Positions 47,375-55,739 of a DNA stretch of 64,000 bases are shown here, piece after piece. Each line of letters begins with the position of its first letter. Position 1 is the stretch's first letter. The notes below the pieces were generated by a model. It searched no databases, was not told the origin of the DNA, and saw nothing but the letters and a program-made list of their open reading frames with translations. This DNA is from Curtobacterium sp. MMLR14_010 (lineage in GTDB: Bacteria; Actinomycetota; Actinomycetes; Actinomycetales; Microbacteriaceae): positions 25,179 to 89,178 of the forward strand of contig NZ_MJGV01000035.1 in NCBI RefSeq assembly GCF_001865015.1, written 5' to 3'. A program made the position numbers and the translations under genes.

Positions 47375-48829
47375 TCAGTGCCGAGTTCCGAGTGTGGTGT
47401 CGTCATCCAGCGCCGGCGTCGCGCCGGTCATGGCATCCCCGGCGGCCTGCAGTGTGCCGAGGTGTCCTCGTGCGGAGAGGACGGCGACGATGACTCCGCC
47501 GATGATCAGCCACACGATGGCGACGATTGGCGCCCAGGCGTTGGTGCCGGTAGGGAGCGGGAAGAGGGTCTTGTAGCCGACGTAGAGCAGCAGCAGGCTC
47601 GACGCGATCGGGATGATCAGGTGCTTGAGGACGCTGAACTCGTTCGGGTAGCTCGTCCGGTAGAGCTTCCACACTGCGACGTTGCCGCTGATGTAGACGA
47701 CGATGATCAGGATCACGGTGACGATGCCGGCGAAGGCGAAGACGCCCTGCGTTCCGAGGAGGAAGCCGCCGCCGATTGCAACGATCAGGGTCACGAACGA
47801 CTGCAGGAGCACGGCGTTGGTGGGGGTGCGGCGCTTGGAGTGCACCACCGCGAGGGGCTTTGGCAGAACACCGGCTCGGGCCATGCCGAACAGCACGCGG
47901 CTGGACGCACTCTGCACAGCGATGCCGATGCCGATGACCGAGTTGATGAATGCGATCAAGACAAGAACCCACCAGCCGCCCCAGAGGCGTTGTGCGAGCT
48001 CCAGCACGGGGGCGCCGTTGGCGACGAATCCGGCGACGTCGTTGGTGCCCCAGCCGACCAGGACGCCCCAGCCGACGAAGAGGAAGAACGCGATCGCGAT
48101 GACGAGGGAGAGGATGACCGCTCGCGGGAGAGTCTTCGCCGGGTTGGCGCTTTCCTCCGCCAATGGTGCGACCGACTCGAATCCGGCGAAGGTGAAGATT
48201 GAGAAGACCACCCCGAGGAACAAGCCGTTGAAGCTGACTGCGTGGGTGGGCAGGAAGGGCTCGAAGTTGAAGCCGCCGTTGCCCGGGTGCAGCAGCCCGG
48301 TCAAGGCAAGTGCCAGTCCGACGAGGACCTCGAACGAGCCCAGCGCGACGACCACACCGATGGAGAGCTTCAGCCCGAACAGCGACAGCACGGTCAGCAA
48401 CGCGGTGCCGACGAGAGCAATGATCCACCAGGGCAGGTAGAAGCCGGTGGTGCTCTTGAGGATGTTCTCGATGATGCCGCCCATGAACGCCAGGTTGATG
48501 CCGGCGCCGATCGGCTCAAAGAGCAGGAACGCCCAGGCGACCATGAATCCGGTGCGTGCGCCGATGATCTCGCTGACCCAGCTGAAGTAGCCGCCGGCCG
48601 AGGAGCGCTTCTTCGACAGTTGGATGACGGAGACCGCGACGAGGCTCATCGCGAGGCCTCCGACTCCGAGCGCTGCGGAGACAGAGACGCCGGTGACGGC
48701 GGCGATTGCCTGGAACGTGAAAAGCAGACCGACTGCTGGTCCGATGTGGGTCAGCGCCTGCATGAGCACGCCGGGAAGAGTGATCGCTCCCGCTTCCAGG
48801 GTGGAGTTCTCGGTGGTGCGTGTGCTCAT
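47375..48829 (-). CDS. APC family permease
   Basis: 484 residues from ATG 48829 with about 12 hydrophobic segments. Starts MSTRTTENSTLEAGAITLPG, then VLMQALTHIGPAVGLLFTFQ, typical of APC transporters; the consensus GFESVAPLAEESANPAKTLP (the FAGFE..A..AEE motif) marks the family. APC members import amino acids, polyamines or related amines. Here it heads an amino-sugar operon, where PTS or ABC importers would be usual, so it may carry an amino sugar or a muropeptide-type amine. A DasR-like site lies 140 bp upstream. Confidence 0.9.
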   Translation of the reverse strand: MSTRTTENSTLEAGAITLPGVLMQALTHIGPAVGLLFTFQAIAAVTGVSVSAALGVGGLAMSLVAVSVIQLSKKRSSAGGYFSWVSEIIGARTGFMVAWAFLLFEPIGAGINLAFMGGIIENILKSTTGFYLPWWIIALVGTALLTVLSLFGLKLSIGVVVALGSFEVLVGLALALTGLLHPGNGGFNFEPFLPTHAVSFNGLFLGVVFSIFTFAGFESVAPLAEESANPAKTLPRAVILSLVIAIAFFLFVGWGVLVGWGTNDVAGFVANGAPVLELAQRLWGGWWVLVLIAFINSVIGIGIAVQSASSRVLFGMARAGVLPKPLAVVHSKRRTPTNAVLLQSFVTLIVAIGGGFLLGTQGVFAFAGIVTVILIIVVYISGNVAVWKLYRTSYPNEFSVLKHLIIPIASSLLLLYVGYKTLFPLPTGTNAWAPIVAIVWLIIGGVIVAVLSARGHLGTLQAAGDAMTGATPALDDDTTLGTRH

Positions 48830-48968
48830 GATCGGGTTCCCTCGGTCATCGGGGTGAACGTGGGCGACGTTGCGGCAGCACGGCCGCACCCTGTCGACCC
48901 AGCGGCTGCTTCGGGTGGGGCGGTCTGGGTGAGAGCTTCAGCGATCTTCCCGGGCACGACATCTCCTA

Positions 48969-48984
48969 AGTGGTCTGTACCAGT
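48969..48984. promoter_or_regulatory. DasR/NagR-like operator (dre), permease side
   Basis: AGTGGTCTGTACCAGT agrees with the dre consensus A(C/G)TGGTCTAGACCA(G/C)T at most positions. It lies 140 bp before the permease start. The GntR/UTRA regulator at 50829 is the likely binder. Confidence 0.75.
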
Positions 48985-49066
48985 TGAGGTGGCTCACCAT
49001 GCCATTTCAATTGCAGTGCTGTCAAGCCGCTTCGGATGCCGTTTGAAACTTGTAACAAGCCTGAAA

Positions 49067-49082
49067 AGTGGTACGGTCCACT
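49067..49082. promoter_or_regulatory. DasR/NagR-like operator (dre), SIS side
   Basis: AGTGGTACGGTCCACT shares the AGTGG...CCACT arms of the dre consensus. It lies 61 bp before the SIS gene start at 49143, so the second site covers the rightward promoter. Confidence 0.7.
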
Positions 49083-49142
49083 CTGTCCGCACTGCAGCCG
49101 AACCGTCGGCGTCGTATGGCGGTCTACAGATGGAGGAGCAGC

Positions 49143-49886
49143 ATGGAGTACGAGTACCTGGCCCTGGCGCGGAAGACTCTTGACCGTCTCGCCGGCACGC
49201 AGTTGTCGAACGTGGATGACGCCGTGGATCTCATTGCCGACTCGATGCTCGCCGGCGGGGTCCTGCAGGCGTTCGGTACTGGCCACTCCCGGATCGTCGT
49301 GCACGAGATGAGCGGACGCGCCGGCGGTCTCCTACCGGTGAACCTGGTTCGCATCAGCGACCTCACCACCTACGGCGACTTGGACCCCAAGGAGCTCCTC
49401 GACCCGACCCTCGAGCGGAACCCTGGATTCGCGCAGTCGGTCTATGACCTCATCGGGGCCAAGCCGGAGGATCCCTTCCTCATCGTGTCCAACTCCGGCA
49501 TCAACGGCTCCGTTGTCGAGATGGCGAAGCTGGTCAAAGAGCGCGGACACAAGCTGGTCGTCATTACCTCCCTGCAGCACAGCTCACAAGTCGACACGCG
49601 TGCATCCTCCGGCAAGCTCTACGAGTTCGGAGACGTCGTCATCGACTCCGGCGCTCCTGCCGGGGACGCAGCACTCGAGCTCGAGGACGGGACACGCACC
49701 GGCGCGATCTCCAACCTCGCCGGCGTCATCATCGTGCAGCTGCTCACCGAGGGCATCTGCCGCCGCTACATCGCCGCCGGAGAGCGTCCGCCCGTGTACC
49801 GGTCGATGAACCTCCCCGACGGCGACACGGTCAACAAGGCGTTCGAGGCGCAGTACGTCGGCCGCATCCGCCCGATTGAGCCGTAG
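49143..49886 (+). CDS. SIS-domain sugar-phosphate isomerase-like protein (UPF0309-like)
   Basis: 247 residues from ATG 49143, with GGAGGAGC upstream. SIS fold: GGVLQAFGTGHSRIVVHEMS, FLIVSNSGINGSVVEMAKLV and KLVVITSLQHSSQVDTRASS. COG4821-type SIS proteins lie beside nagA/nagK-like genes in many bacteria; their reaction is not established. MurQ-like etherase activity on a muramyl sugar is one idea, but this protein is short for MurQ. First gene of the rightward amino-sugar operon, 10 bp before nagB. Confidence 0.88.
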   Translation: MEYEYLALARKTLDRLAGTQLSNVDDAVDLIADSMLAGGVLQAFGTGHSRIVVHEMSGRAGGLLPVNLVRISDLTTYGDLDPKELLDPTLERNPGFAQSVYDLIGAKPEDPFLIVSNSGINGSVVEMAKLVKERGHKLVVITSLQHSSQVDTRASSGKLYEFGDVVIDSGAPAGDAALELEDGTRTGAISNLAGVIIVQLLTEGICRRYIAAGERPPVYRSMNLPDGDTVNKAFEAQYVGRIRPIEP

Positions 49887-49896
49887 GAACACGATC

Positions 49897-50682
49897 GTGG
49901 AGGTCATCATCCTGCCCACGGCCGAGGAAGTCGGCCGTGCTGCGGCAGCGGCCGTCGTGTCCGTCATGCGCAAGAAAGCGTCTGCGGTCATCGGACTCGC
50001 CACCGGCTCCAGCCCACAGGGCATCTACACAGACCTCCGGCGCCGCGTCAACGCCGGCGACGTCAGTTTCGCCAACGCCTACGGGTTCGCATTGGACGAA
50101 TACATCGGGATCCCCCTCGAGCACCCCGAGTCGTACGCATCCGTGATCACCCGAGATGTCGTGGAGCCGCTCGGTTTCACGCCCGACCGCGTGCGCGTAC
50201 CGGACGGCCGGGCGGCAATCCCCGCCTTCGCTGCCAAGGAATACGACGCCGCGATCCGCGCTGCCGGCGGTATCGATGTCCAGATCCTCGGCATCGGGAC
50301 GAACGGGCACATCGGGTTCAACGAGCCCACCTCCTCGTTCGCCTCCCGGACCCGGATCAAGACGCTCGCGCCGTCCACGCGCGAAGCCAACGCCCGGTTC
50401 TTCGACTCCCCCGACCAAGTCCCGACGCACTGCATGACCCAGGGGCTCGGCACCATCCTCGAAGCCGAGCGCCTGGTGCTCGTCGCGCAGGGCTCGGCGA
50501 AGGCAGATGCGGTCGCGGCCGCGATCGAGGGGCCGCTGTCCTCGTTCGTGCCCGGCAGTGCGCTGCAGCTGCACGAGCACGCGACCGTCATCGTCGACGA
50601 AGAAGCGGCCGCGGGTCTGCGACTCGCGGACTACTACCGGTACACGTACGCCAACAAGCCGGAGTGGCAGCAAGTCTCGTGA
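49897..50682 (+). CDS. nagB: Glucosamine-6-phosphate deaminase
   Basis: 261 residues from GTG 49897 (VEVIILPTAEEVGRAAAAAV). Converts GlcN-6-P to fructose-6-P and ammonia. Motifs: GLATGSSPQGIYTDLRRRV (phosphate binding), FALDEYIG with the catalytic Asp, and ILGIGTNGHIGFNEPTSSFA (the family signature with His). Length is normal. Follows the SIS gene by 10 bp, and a GntR/UTRA gene follows, completing the NagA-NagB route. Confidence 0.95.
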   Translation: MEVIILPTAEEVGRAAAAAVVSVMRKKASAVIGLATGSSPQGIYTDLRRRVNAGDVSFANAYGFALDEYIGIPLEHPESYASVITRDVVEPLGFTPDRVRVPDGRAAIPAFAAKEYDAAIRAAGGIDVQILGIGTNGHIGFNEPTSSFASRTRIKTLAPSTREANARFFDSPDQVPTHCMTQGLGTILEAERLVLVAQGSAKADAVAAAIEGPLSSFVPGSALQLHEHATVIVDEEAAAGLRLADYYRYTYANKPEWQQVS

Positions 50683-50828
50683 CGAGCACTGCGGAGGTTG
50701 CGAGCAGAAGTAGGGTCTCGCTTGACGTAGTTCCGGGCAGCGATGAGAGACCCGGAGCCGATACGCGCTCGTCGGATCCCGCTCGCTGGTCTGGTGACGG
50801 GCAAGTGAAGCCGAGGAGGATCTTACGG

Positions 50829-51539
50829 ATGGCGCACAAGTACGAGGCGGTCGCGCAAGCAATACGTGACACCATCGCGTCGTCGCTGCGCCCCCATGAC
50901 GCACTCCCATCCGAACGCGACCTGATGACGGTGCACAGCGTCAGCCGTCAGACCGTCCGCGCGGCAATCGCACGACTCATCGACGAGGGTCTGGTGTACA
51001 ACATCCATGGCTCTGGAACCTACGTCGGCTCCCGAGACATCTTCTCCAAGGCGCCGAAGCTGACCTCCTTCACCGAAGACATGGCCAGCCGTGGATTCAC
51101 CGCCTCATCCCGCGTCCTCGCCGCATATGCGCTCGACGCGGAAGAAGAAGTGGCACGGCGCTTGGCGGTGCCGGTCGGGTCCCCCTGCACAGTGCTCCGG
51201 CGGCTTCGACTTGCGGACAACAAGCCGATCGCCATCGAAGAGGTCTTCCTACCGACCACGGTGCTGGACCTCGATCAGCTCCGCCTCGGCGAATCGCTGT
51301 ACGCGCAACTCGCTGACCTCGGGCACGAGGTCATCCGCTCCGAACAAGAGATCACCGCGACCGCACTCGACGACGAACAGTGCCGGCTCCTCGAAGTACC
51401 ACCGGGATCAGCAGCACTGTGCGTCCTACGCGTGAGCTCTTCACGACAAGGACGGCTCATCGAGTTCGCTCGCGACATCTACCGCGCCGATCGGTACAGC
51501 TTCCGACTCGCCGTGACGAAGGACGAAAGCAAGCGCTAG
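50829..51539 (+). CDS. GntR/UTRA regulator (DasR/NagR-like)
   Basis: 236 residues from ATG 50829, with CCGAGGAGGATCT before it. Winged helix at about 3-70: YEAVAQAIRDTIASSLRPHD, LPSERDLMTVHSVSRQTVRA, GSGTYVG. The UTRA effector domain (about 85-230) includes FTEDMASRGFTASSRVLAAY, GSPCTVLRRLRLADNKPIAI and EFARDIYRADRYSF. NagR/DasR proteins bind dre sites and are released by GlcN-6-P/GlcNAc-6-P. Two dre-like sites occur in the same cluster, so local control is likely. Confidence 0.92.
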   Translation: MAHKYEAVAQAIRDTIASSLRPHDALPSERDLMTVHSVSRQTVRAAIARLIDEGLVYNIHGSGTYVGSRDIFSKAPKLTSFTEDMASRGFTASSRVLAAYALDAEEEVARRLAVPVGSPCTVLRRLRLADNKPIAIEEVFLPTTVLDLDQLRLGESLYAQLADLGHEVIRSEQEITATALDDEQCRLLEVPPGSAALCVLRVSSSRQGRLIEFARDIYRADRYSFRLAVTKDESKR

Positions 51540-51716
51540 CCCAAGTGCGCTGAGCCTCCGCGAGCTCGCTCTCACTCTCCGCCTGATGACCACCGCCGTG
51601 GCTCGGCCGCTGGACCAGCAGTCAGCATCGCCTGAGCAACCGCCCGACTTGGCGAACCAAGACGCTCATGCCGCCTGGTTTGCCCTGGCGAGACCGCTCT
51701 CCATGAAAGGAACCCG

Positions 51717-52649
51717 ATGACCAAGCGCCTCCTCGACACAACGGCTCGCGAAGTAGCCTCCTACGGTCGGGAACAGATCATCGCCTCCATCGCGGCCAGC
51801 GAAGGCCGCGTGCTCGCTGCGGAGGTCATCTCCACAGCGATGGCGGCGGTCCAAGACGTCAGCAACCCCGAGGTCGCAGCCGCGATGGGCGCCGACCTCA
51901 TCGTTCTGAACATGCTCGATGTCACCCAGCCCTCTGTGGATGCCATCGAGACACCAGATCCTGCAGAGGTCATTCGAACGATCAAGAAGCTCACCGGCCG
52001 ACTGATCGCCGTCAACCTGGAGCCAGTCGATCCGGACGCGGACCTGATGACCGAAGACCACTTCGGTGGCCCCGCTGGCACCTCAGGGCGGCTCGCCACG
52101 ATCGAGAACGTCGCGGTAGCGGTCGCCCTCGGCGTCGACGCGATCGTCCTCACCGGTAACCCTGGCATGGGTGTCACCAACGACTCCCTCGCTCGCGCCG
52201 TCGTCGCGACGCGGGCAGCCGCCGGCCCCGACCTGCTGATCATCGCTGGACGGATGCACGCTGCCGGAAGTGTCTCGCAAGCCGGGAGTCGCATCGTCGA
52301 CGCCGAAGCCCTCAAGGCGTTTGTCGCAGCCGGCGCGGACATCGTCATGCTCCCCGCACCAGGTACTGTCCCTGGCTGCCACGAAGCGCTCGTCCGCGAG
52401 TGGGTAGAGGTCGTTCACTCAGCCGGGGCACTCACCATGACCGCGATGGGGACATCGCAAGAAGGGGCAGATGAGGACACGATCCGCCGCATCGCGCTCA
52501 TGGCAAAGATGACCGGCACCGACATCCACCACCTTGGGGACTGCGGATTTTTTGGCATCGCTCTTCCCGAGAACATCGTCGCGTACAGCATTGCGATCCG
52601 CGGCCGACGACACACCTACCGGCGGATGAGCATGTCCCTGCTTCGCTAG
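51717..52649 (+). CDS. DUF7916-like TIM-barrel protein
   Basis: 310 residues from ATG 51717, with AAAGGAACCC upstream. Barrel-like sequence with repeated strand-helix units: RVLAAEVISTAMAAVQDVSN, ADLIVLNMLDVTQPSVDAIE, GRLIAVNLEPVDPDADLMTE, VDAIVLTGNPGMGVTNDSLA, ADIVMLPAPGTVPGCHEALV, GTDIHHLGDCGFFGIALPEN. It resembles proteins of the DUF7916 group, often annotated as phosphonomutase-like and located beside sugar uptake genes. It lies after the GntR gene and may act on a sugar phosphate; reaction unknown. Confidence 0.75.
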   Translation: MTKRLLDTTAREVASYGREQIIASIAASEGRVLAAEVISTAMAAVQDVSNPEVAAAMGADLIVLNMLDVTQPSVDAIETPDPAEVIRTIKKLTGRLIAVNLEPVDPDADLMTEDHFGGPAGTSGRLATIENVAVAVALGVDAIVLTGNPGMGVTNDSLARAVVATRAAAGPDLLIIAGRMHAAGSVSQAGSRIVDAEALKAFVAAGADIVMLPAPGTVPGCHEALVREWVEVVHSAGALTMTAMGTSQEGADEDTIRRIALMAKMTGTDIHHLGDCGFFGIALPENIVAYSIAIRGRRHTYRRMSMSLLR

Positions 52650-52810
52650 GTGCTGTCTCGGGTCAGCGCCCACTCTTCCTGCATCATCGGATCGGCTACC
52701 GAGACGAGCGGACCTTCATCACGACCCCGCGAAGACACTGGGAAGAGCGCGTCTCAGATAGATAGTCCGAATAAGGTTCCGGTGACGGTGCCCTATGCGA
52801 GACTCGAAGC

Positions 52811-53428
52811 ATGGACACCGGATGGACCCTTGGCTACGCCCGCGTCTCGACCGACGGCCAGGACCTCACCGCCCAGACCGACGCACTCGTAGCGCTCGGC
52901 GTGCCGGCAGAACGTGTCTTCTCGGACAAAGGCATGACCGGGACCCGGCGGGACCGCCCAGGCTTGAAAGCGGCGCTGGCGGCCTGCAGGCCGGGCGACA
53001 CGCTCGTGGTCACGAAGCTCGACCGGCTGGCGCGCTCCCTCAGGGATGCGACCGATATCGCCGAGGAGCTCACGAAGCGCGGCGTGCGGCTGAACCTCGG
53101 TGGATCGATCTACGACCCAACCGATCCCGTCGGACGGCTGCTCTTCAACGTGCTCGGGATGGTCGCGGAGTTCGAGTCGGATCTGATTCGGGCCCGGACA
53201 CGCGAGGGGATGGCCACGGCGAAGGTGCGGGGCAAGCTCAAAGGGCGCAAGCCGAAGCTCTCCCCCGCACAGGAACGCCACCTCGTCGCGCTACACCGCG
53301 CCGGCGATCACTCGATCGCCGAGCTCGTCGAACTGTTCGGGATCGGACGCGCAACGGTGTATCGGGCGCTCGATCGGAACCCGGTCGCCGAGGCTCCCGA
53401 CCTCACGCTCCCCCGCGTCGAGGCTTAG
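52811..53428 (+). CDS. Serine recombinase (resolvase/invertase family), copy 2
   Basis: 205 residues. LGYARVSTDGQDLTAQTDAL holds the catalytic serine, KLDRLARSLRDATDIAEELT the arginines and GMVAEFESDLIRARTREGMA the E-helix. The C-terminal HTH is ERHLVALHRAGDHSIAELVE, LFGIGRATVYRAL. It is clearly different from the copy at 17998 and closer to Tn3/pSK1-type resolvases. It is followed by the 53432 gene with only 3 bases between. It may resolve plasmid dimers or belong to a small mobile unit. Confidence 0.92.
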   Translation: MDTGWTLGYARVSTDGQDLTAQTDALVALGVPAERVFSDKGMTGTRRDRPGLKAALAACRPGDTLVVTKLDRLARSLRDATDIAEELTKRGVRLNLGGSIYDPTDPVGRLLFNVLGMVAEFESDLIRARTREGMATAKVRGKLKGRKPKLSPAQERHLVALHRAGDHSIAELVELFGIGRATVYRALDRNPVAEAPDLTLPRVEA

Positions 53429-53431
53429 TCG

Positions 53432-54421
53432 ATGAGTGCAGTCACGCCAGCGGCCTACTGTGCCCGGCTACTCAAACGAACTCGAGAAGACGTCGCCGCG
53501 GCCATTGTCGAAGTCGTGGAGCATCGCGATGAAGGCGAGGAATCGTCCGGCCGTGGCCGGCTCATCCACTGGGTCGCCGGCATCGACGACCCAGACACCG
53601 CAGGATTCTTCCGACTCATGGCCGACGAGTCACTGGAGGACGCCACCCGCCTCCTGACCGCGATCGACGAACACGCACATGCGATGCAGCTCGTCATGGA
53701 AGCCGGTGTGGCATCGACGTCGCTTGTGACGCTTCAGCGTGCGCTGATCGAGGCCGTTCTGACGCTTTGCTACGTCCATGACGCTGACGCAGCCCCGGCG
53801 CGGACCATGCTCCGAATCCTCGCCCGGCAGCTCGATGCCTTCGAAGGGTCGGAGCGCAACTCCGCGGCATTCCCTCGTTCGGTCATCGGTGACCGTGCCG
53901 CTGAGATTCGCGAGGGCGTCGAAGGCTTCCGCGCCATGCTCGTGAAGTACGGCGTCGAGCTCACTCCGCTCCACAAGGGGTCCACACCGTCGCTGGCTTA
54001 CGACGGCCACCGCGAGAACGTCGTGTTCAACGCCACCGACGCCGCCAAGCGGTATCTCAAAGCCGACGCGCACCACTGGAACATGGGAAGCGGTGGCACT
54101 CACTCGAAGGCGTGGTTCCTACCGAGCGTGCTGGACGGGCTCACGGACGAGAAGCTGTCGAGCGAAGTGGAGCAGTTCGGCGCGCCAACGTTCGCGGTCC
54201 TCGCGTCGGCACGGGTACTGCTGGTCGCGGTCGCCGCGCACAGCGGGGTGTCCACGACGACTCCGCGTGAAGCGGTGTTCATGCGGGAGAAAGCGTTGAT
54301 GGCCTTCGTGCAAGGCAACGACCCCAGCCCCATATCCCTGGCCGAGTTCGAGTCGCGACCGGCTGACTGGAAGCCGGAGGCACGAGACCTCTCGGCATTC
54401 CAGCTGCGGCGGCCGCTTTGA
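53432..54421 (+). CDS. Hypothetical protein downstream of recombinase
   Basis: 329 residues. Mostly helical with a DUF5677-like flavour (AHAMQLVMEAGVASTSLVTL, QRALIEAVLTLCYVHDADAA, HWNMGSGGTHSKAWFLPSVL). It begins three bases after the resolvase stop, so it is translationally linked. Similar helical proteins accompany recombinases in several actinobacterial plasmids, but I recognise no function. Ends near the par region. Confidence 0.75.
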   Translation: MSAVTPAAYCARLLKRTREDVAAAIVEVVEHRDEGEESSGRGRLIHWVAGIDDPDTAGFFRLMADESLEDATRLLTAIDEHAHAMQLVMEAGVASTSLVTLQRALIEAVLTLCYVHDADAAPARTMLRILARQLDAFEGSERNSAAFPRSVIGDRAAEIREGVEGFRAMLVKYGVELTPLHKGSTPSLAYDGHRENVVFNATDAAKRYLKADAHHWNMGSGGTHSKAWFLPSVLDGLTDEKLSSEVEQFGAPTFAVLASARVLLVAVAAHSGVSTTTPREAVFMREKALMAFVQGNDPSPISLAEFESRPADWKPEARDLSAFQLRRPL

Positions 54422-54512
54422 AGAACGAACTCAACACAGGCAGCCACAGCGCAGCGAAGACCAGCAGCTAACCACGCTCAAGGATCCTAGTTACAAGTTA
54501 CTAACTGCAAAC

Positions 54513-54884
54513 TTATTCAGGCAGGGCGTCGTCGCTGATGCCCAGGGACGCGCGCAGCTCAGCCTCGGTGGTGCCCTGCAGCCGCTCACCGTTCACGATC
54601 AAAAGGTCGATGGCGACACGGATCAACGTGTTGTCAGTCAGCCGCTCCCCCGCGCGCCCCCGGAGCGCATTCAGCTCCTTGCGCTTTGCCTCAACCCAGT
54701 CGAGTTGATCGCGGCGCTGGCGCGTGGGCTTCGGCTCGAACGTGAGCCACTTGGGCACGTCCGAGTCGGCCATCGAGGGCGCCGACGTCGACTGCGCCGC
54801 AGGCCTCGGCGGTGCCTTCGTGTCCGCCATCGGAACGATCTCTACCTGCTTGCCGATGATGCCGGCTAGGTTCGCGCGTGCCAT
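54513..54884 (-). CDS. Small partition partner (ParB-like) encoded after parA
   Basis: 123 residues from ATG 54884 (a GTG at 54887 overlaps the parA stop by one base). The N-terminus MARANLAGIIGKQVEIVPMA and Ala/Pro-rich linker lead to a helical, ribbon-helix-helix-like C-terminal domain (WVEAKRKELNALRGRAGERL, TDNTLIRVAIDLLIVNGERL, GTTEAELRASLGI). Size, order and domain fit a ParG/ParB-type centromere-binding protein of a type Ib system. It probably binds the repeats upstream of parA. Confidence 0.75.
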   Translation of the reverse strand: MARANLAGIIGKQVEIVPMADTKAPPRPAAQSTSAPSMADSDVPKWLTFEPKPTRQRRDQLDWVEAKRKELNALRGRAGERLTDNTLIRVAIDLLIVNGERLQGTTEAELRASLGISDDALPE

Positions 54885-54886
54885 CA

Positions 54887-55555
54887 CTACTTCCCTTCGT
54901 TGGCCCAGATCGTTGTCAGCTCGAGCGCTGCTGACATGAAGTCGTCCACCGCGAGGCTCGTGTTGCGGGTCGACGCGTAATTGGTGACGACTTCGCCGGT
55001 TCCTTGCGCATCCGAGTGGGCGATGTACTCGCGGATCCAGGTGTTCAGATGCGGGATCTCGGCGCCATCGAGTGCTGTGAAAGTGTCATCCTTTCGCGCG
55101 TAGGACGCTTCGTTGCGGCCCACACGGCTGATGACAGCGCGATACGGGATGCTTCTCGGCTCCACGAGGGATTTGATCGTCCGAAGCAACGGACGGATGC
55201 TCGCCGGCTGAGGCTCAAGTGGCAGCACCGCGAAGTCGGTCGAGTCCAGCACCAAGCCGATGCGCTCCGCCGCGGAGGGTTCAAGGTTGCCAGGCGTGTC
55301 TACGAAGATCGTGTCCCAGCTGTCGGCGGCGCGAAGCTGACGAAGCACTGCGGGATCGTTCTCGTCTGTGAAGTCGAACGGCAGTGCGATCCCCTGCTCG
55401 TCGGCGGTCTCAGCCCAGTCAGTGAGCGTGCGCTGCGACGGGTCAAGGTCGACAACCAAGACACGGGAGTGCTTTGCGGCAATGGCTGCCAGGTTCATGA
55501 CGACAGTGCTCTTGCCTACGCCGCCCTTTTGGTTGAGCACAGTAACGATGCGCAT
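54887..55555 (-). CDS. parA: ParA partition ATPase
   Basis: 222 residues from ATG 55555. Short type Ib ParA: MRIVTVLNQKGGVGKSTVVM carries the deviant Walker A (KGGVGKST), VLVVDLDPSQRTLTDW the A' motif, FVDTPGNLEP Walker B. It lacks an N-terminal HTH, as expected for this class. It hydrolyses ATP to move plasmid copies apart. It is co-translated with the small partner gene. The upstream sequence contains repeats likely to be the centromere. Confidence 0.93.
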   Translation of the reverse strand: MRIVTVLNQKGGVGKSTVVMNLAAIAAKHSRVLVVDLDPSQRTLTDWAETADEQGIALPFDFTDENDPAVLRQLRAADSWDTIFVDTPGNLEPSAAERIGLVLDSTDFAVLPLEPQPASIRPLLRTIKSLVEPRSIPYRAVISRVGRNEASYARKDDTFTALDGAEIPHLNTWIREYIAHSDAQGTGEVVTNYASTRNTSLAVDDFMSAALELTTIWANEGK

Positions 55556-55559
55556 CTGA

Positions 55560-55739
55560 TCCTCCAACTTGCTACTGCAAGTTCGTAGTTGGGAGTTCGC
55601 AACTCCTAAGTAAAGCGTACTTGACAGGTCAAAACTGTTAACTAGCAACTCCTAGTTGTTAGCTGCCAAGTACAGCCTACGGGCCGACCTAAAAAGTAGC
55701 AACTGTTAGTTCGTAGTTTTTAACTTGGAGTTGATACGT
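55560..55739. repeat. AT-rich repeat region, candidate centromere/iterons
   Basis: Repeats of GCAACTCCT-type occur (55612, 55649 and variants near 55704 and 55754), interleaved with complementary AGTTG/TAGTT blocks and small palindromes such as AACTAG-CAACTC-CTAGTT and AAGTA-AAGCG-TACTT. The same type of sequence recurs briefly at 54488-54515 (AGTTACAAGTTACTAACTGC). It lies upstream of parA and behind rep and is much richer in AT than its surroundings. Par centromere is favoured; origin iterons are the alternative. Confidence 0.65.

Noticed and set aside
46670..48202. Long plus-strand open frame (510 codons) opposite nanE and the APC permease
   Set aside because: It is antisense to genes with clear families; high GC at third positions keeps opposite frames open. 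Composition is Asp/Gly/Glu-rich without any domain.
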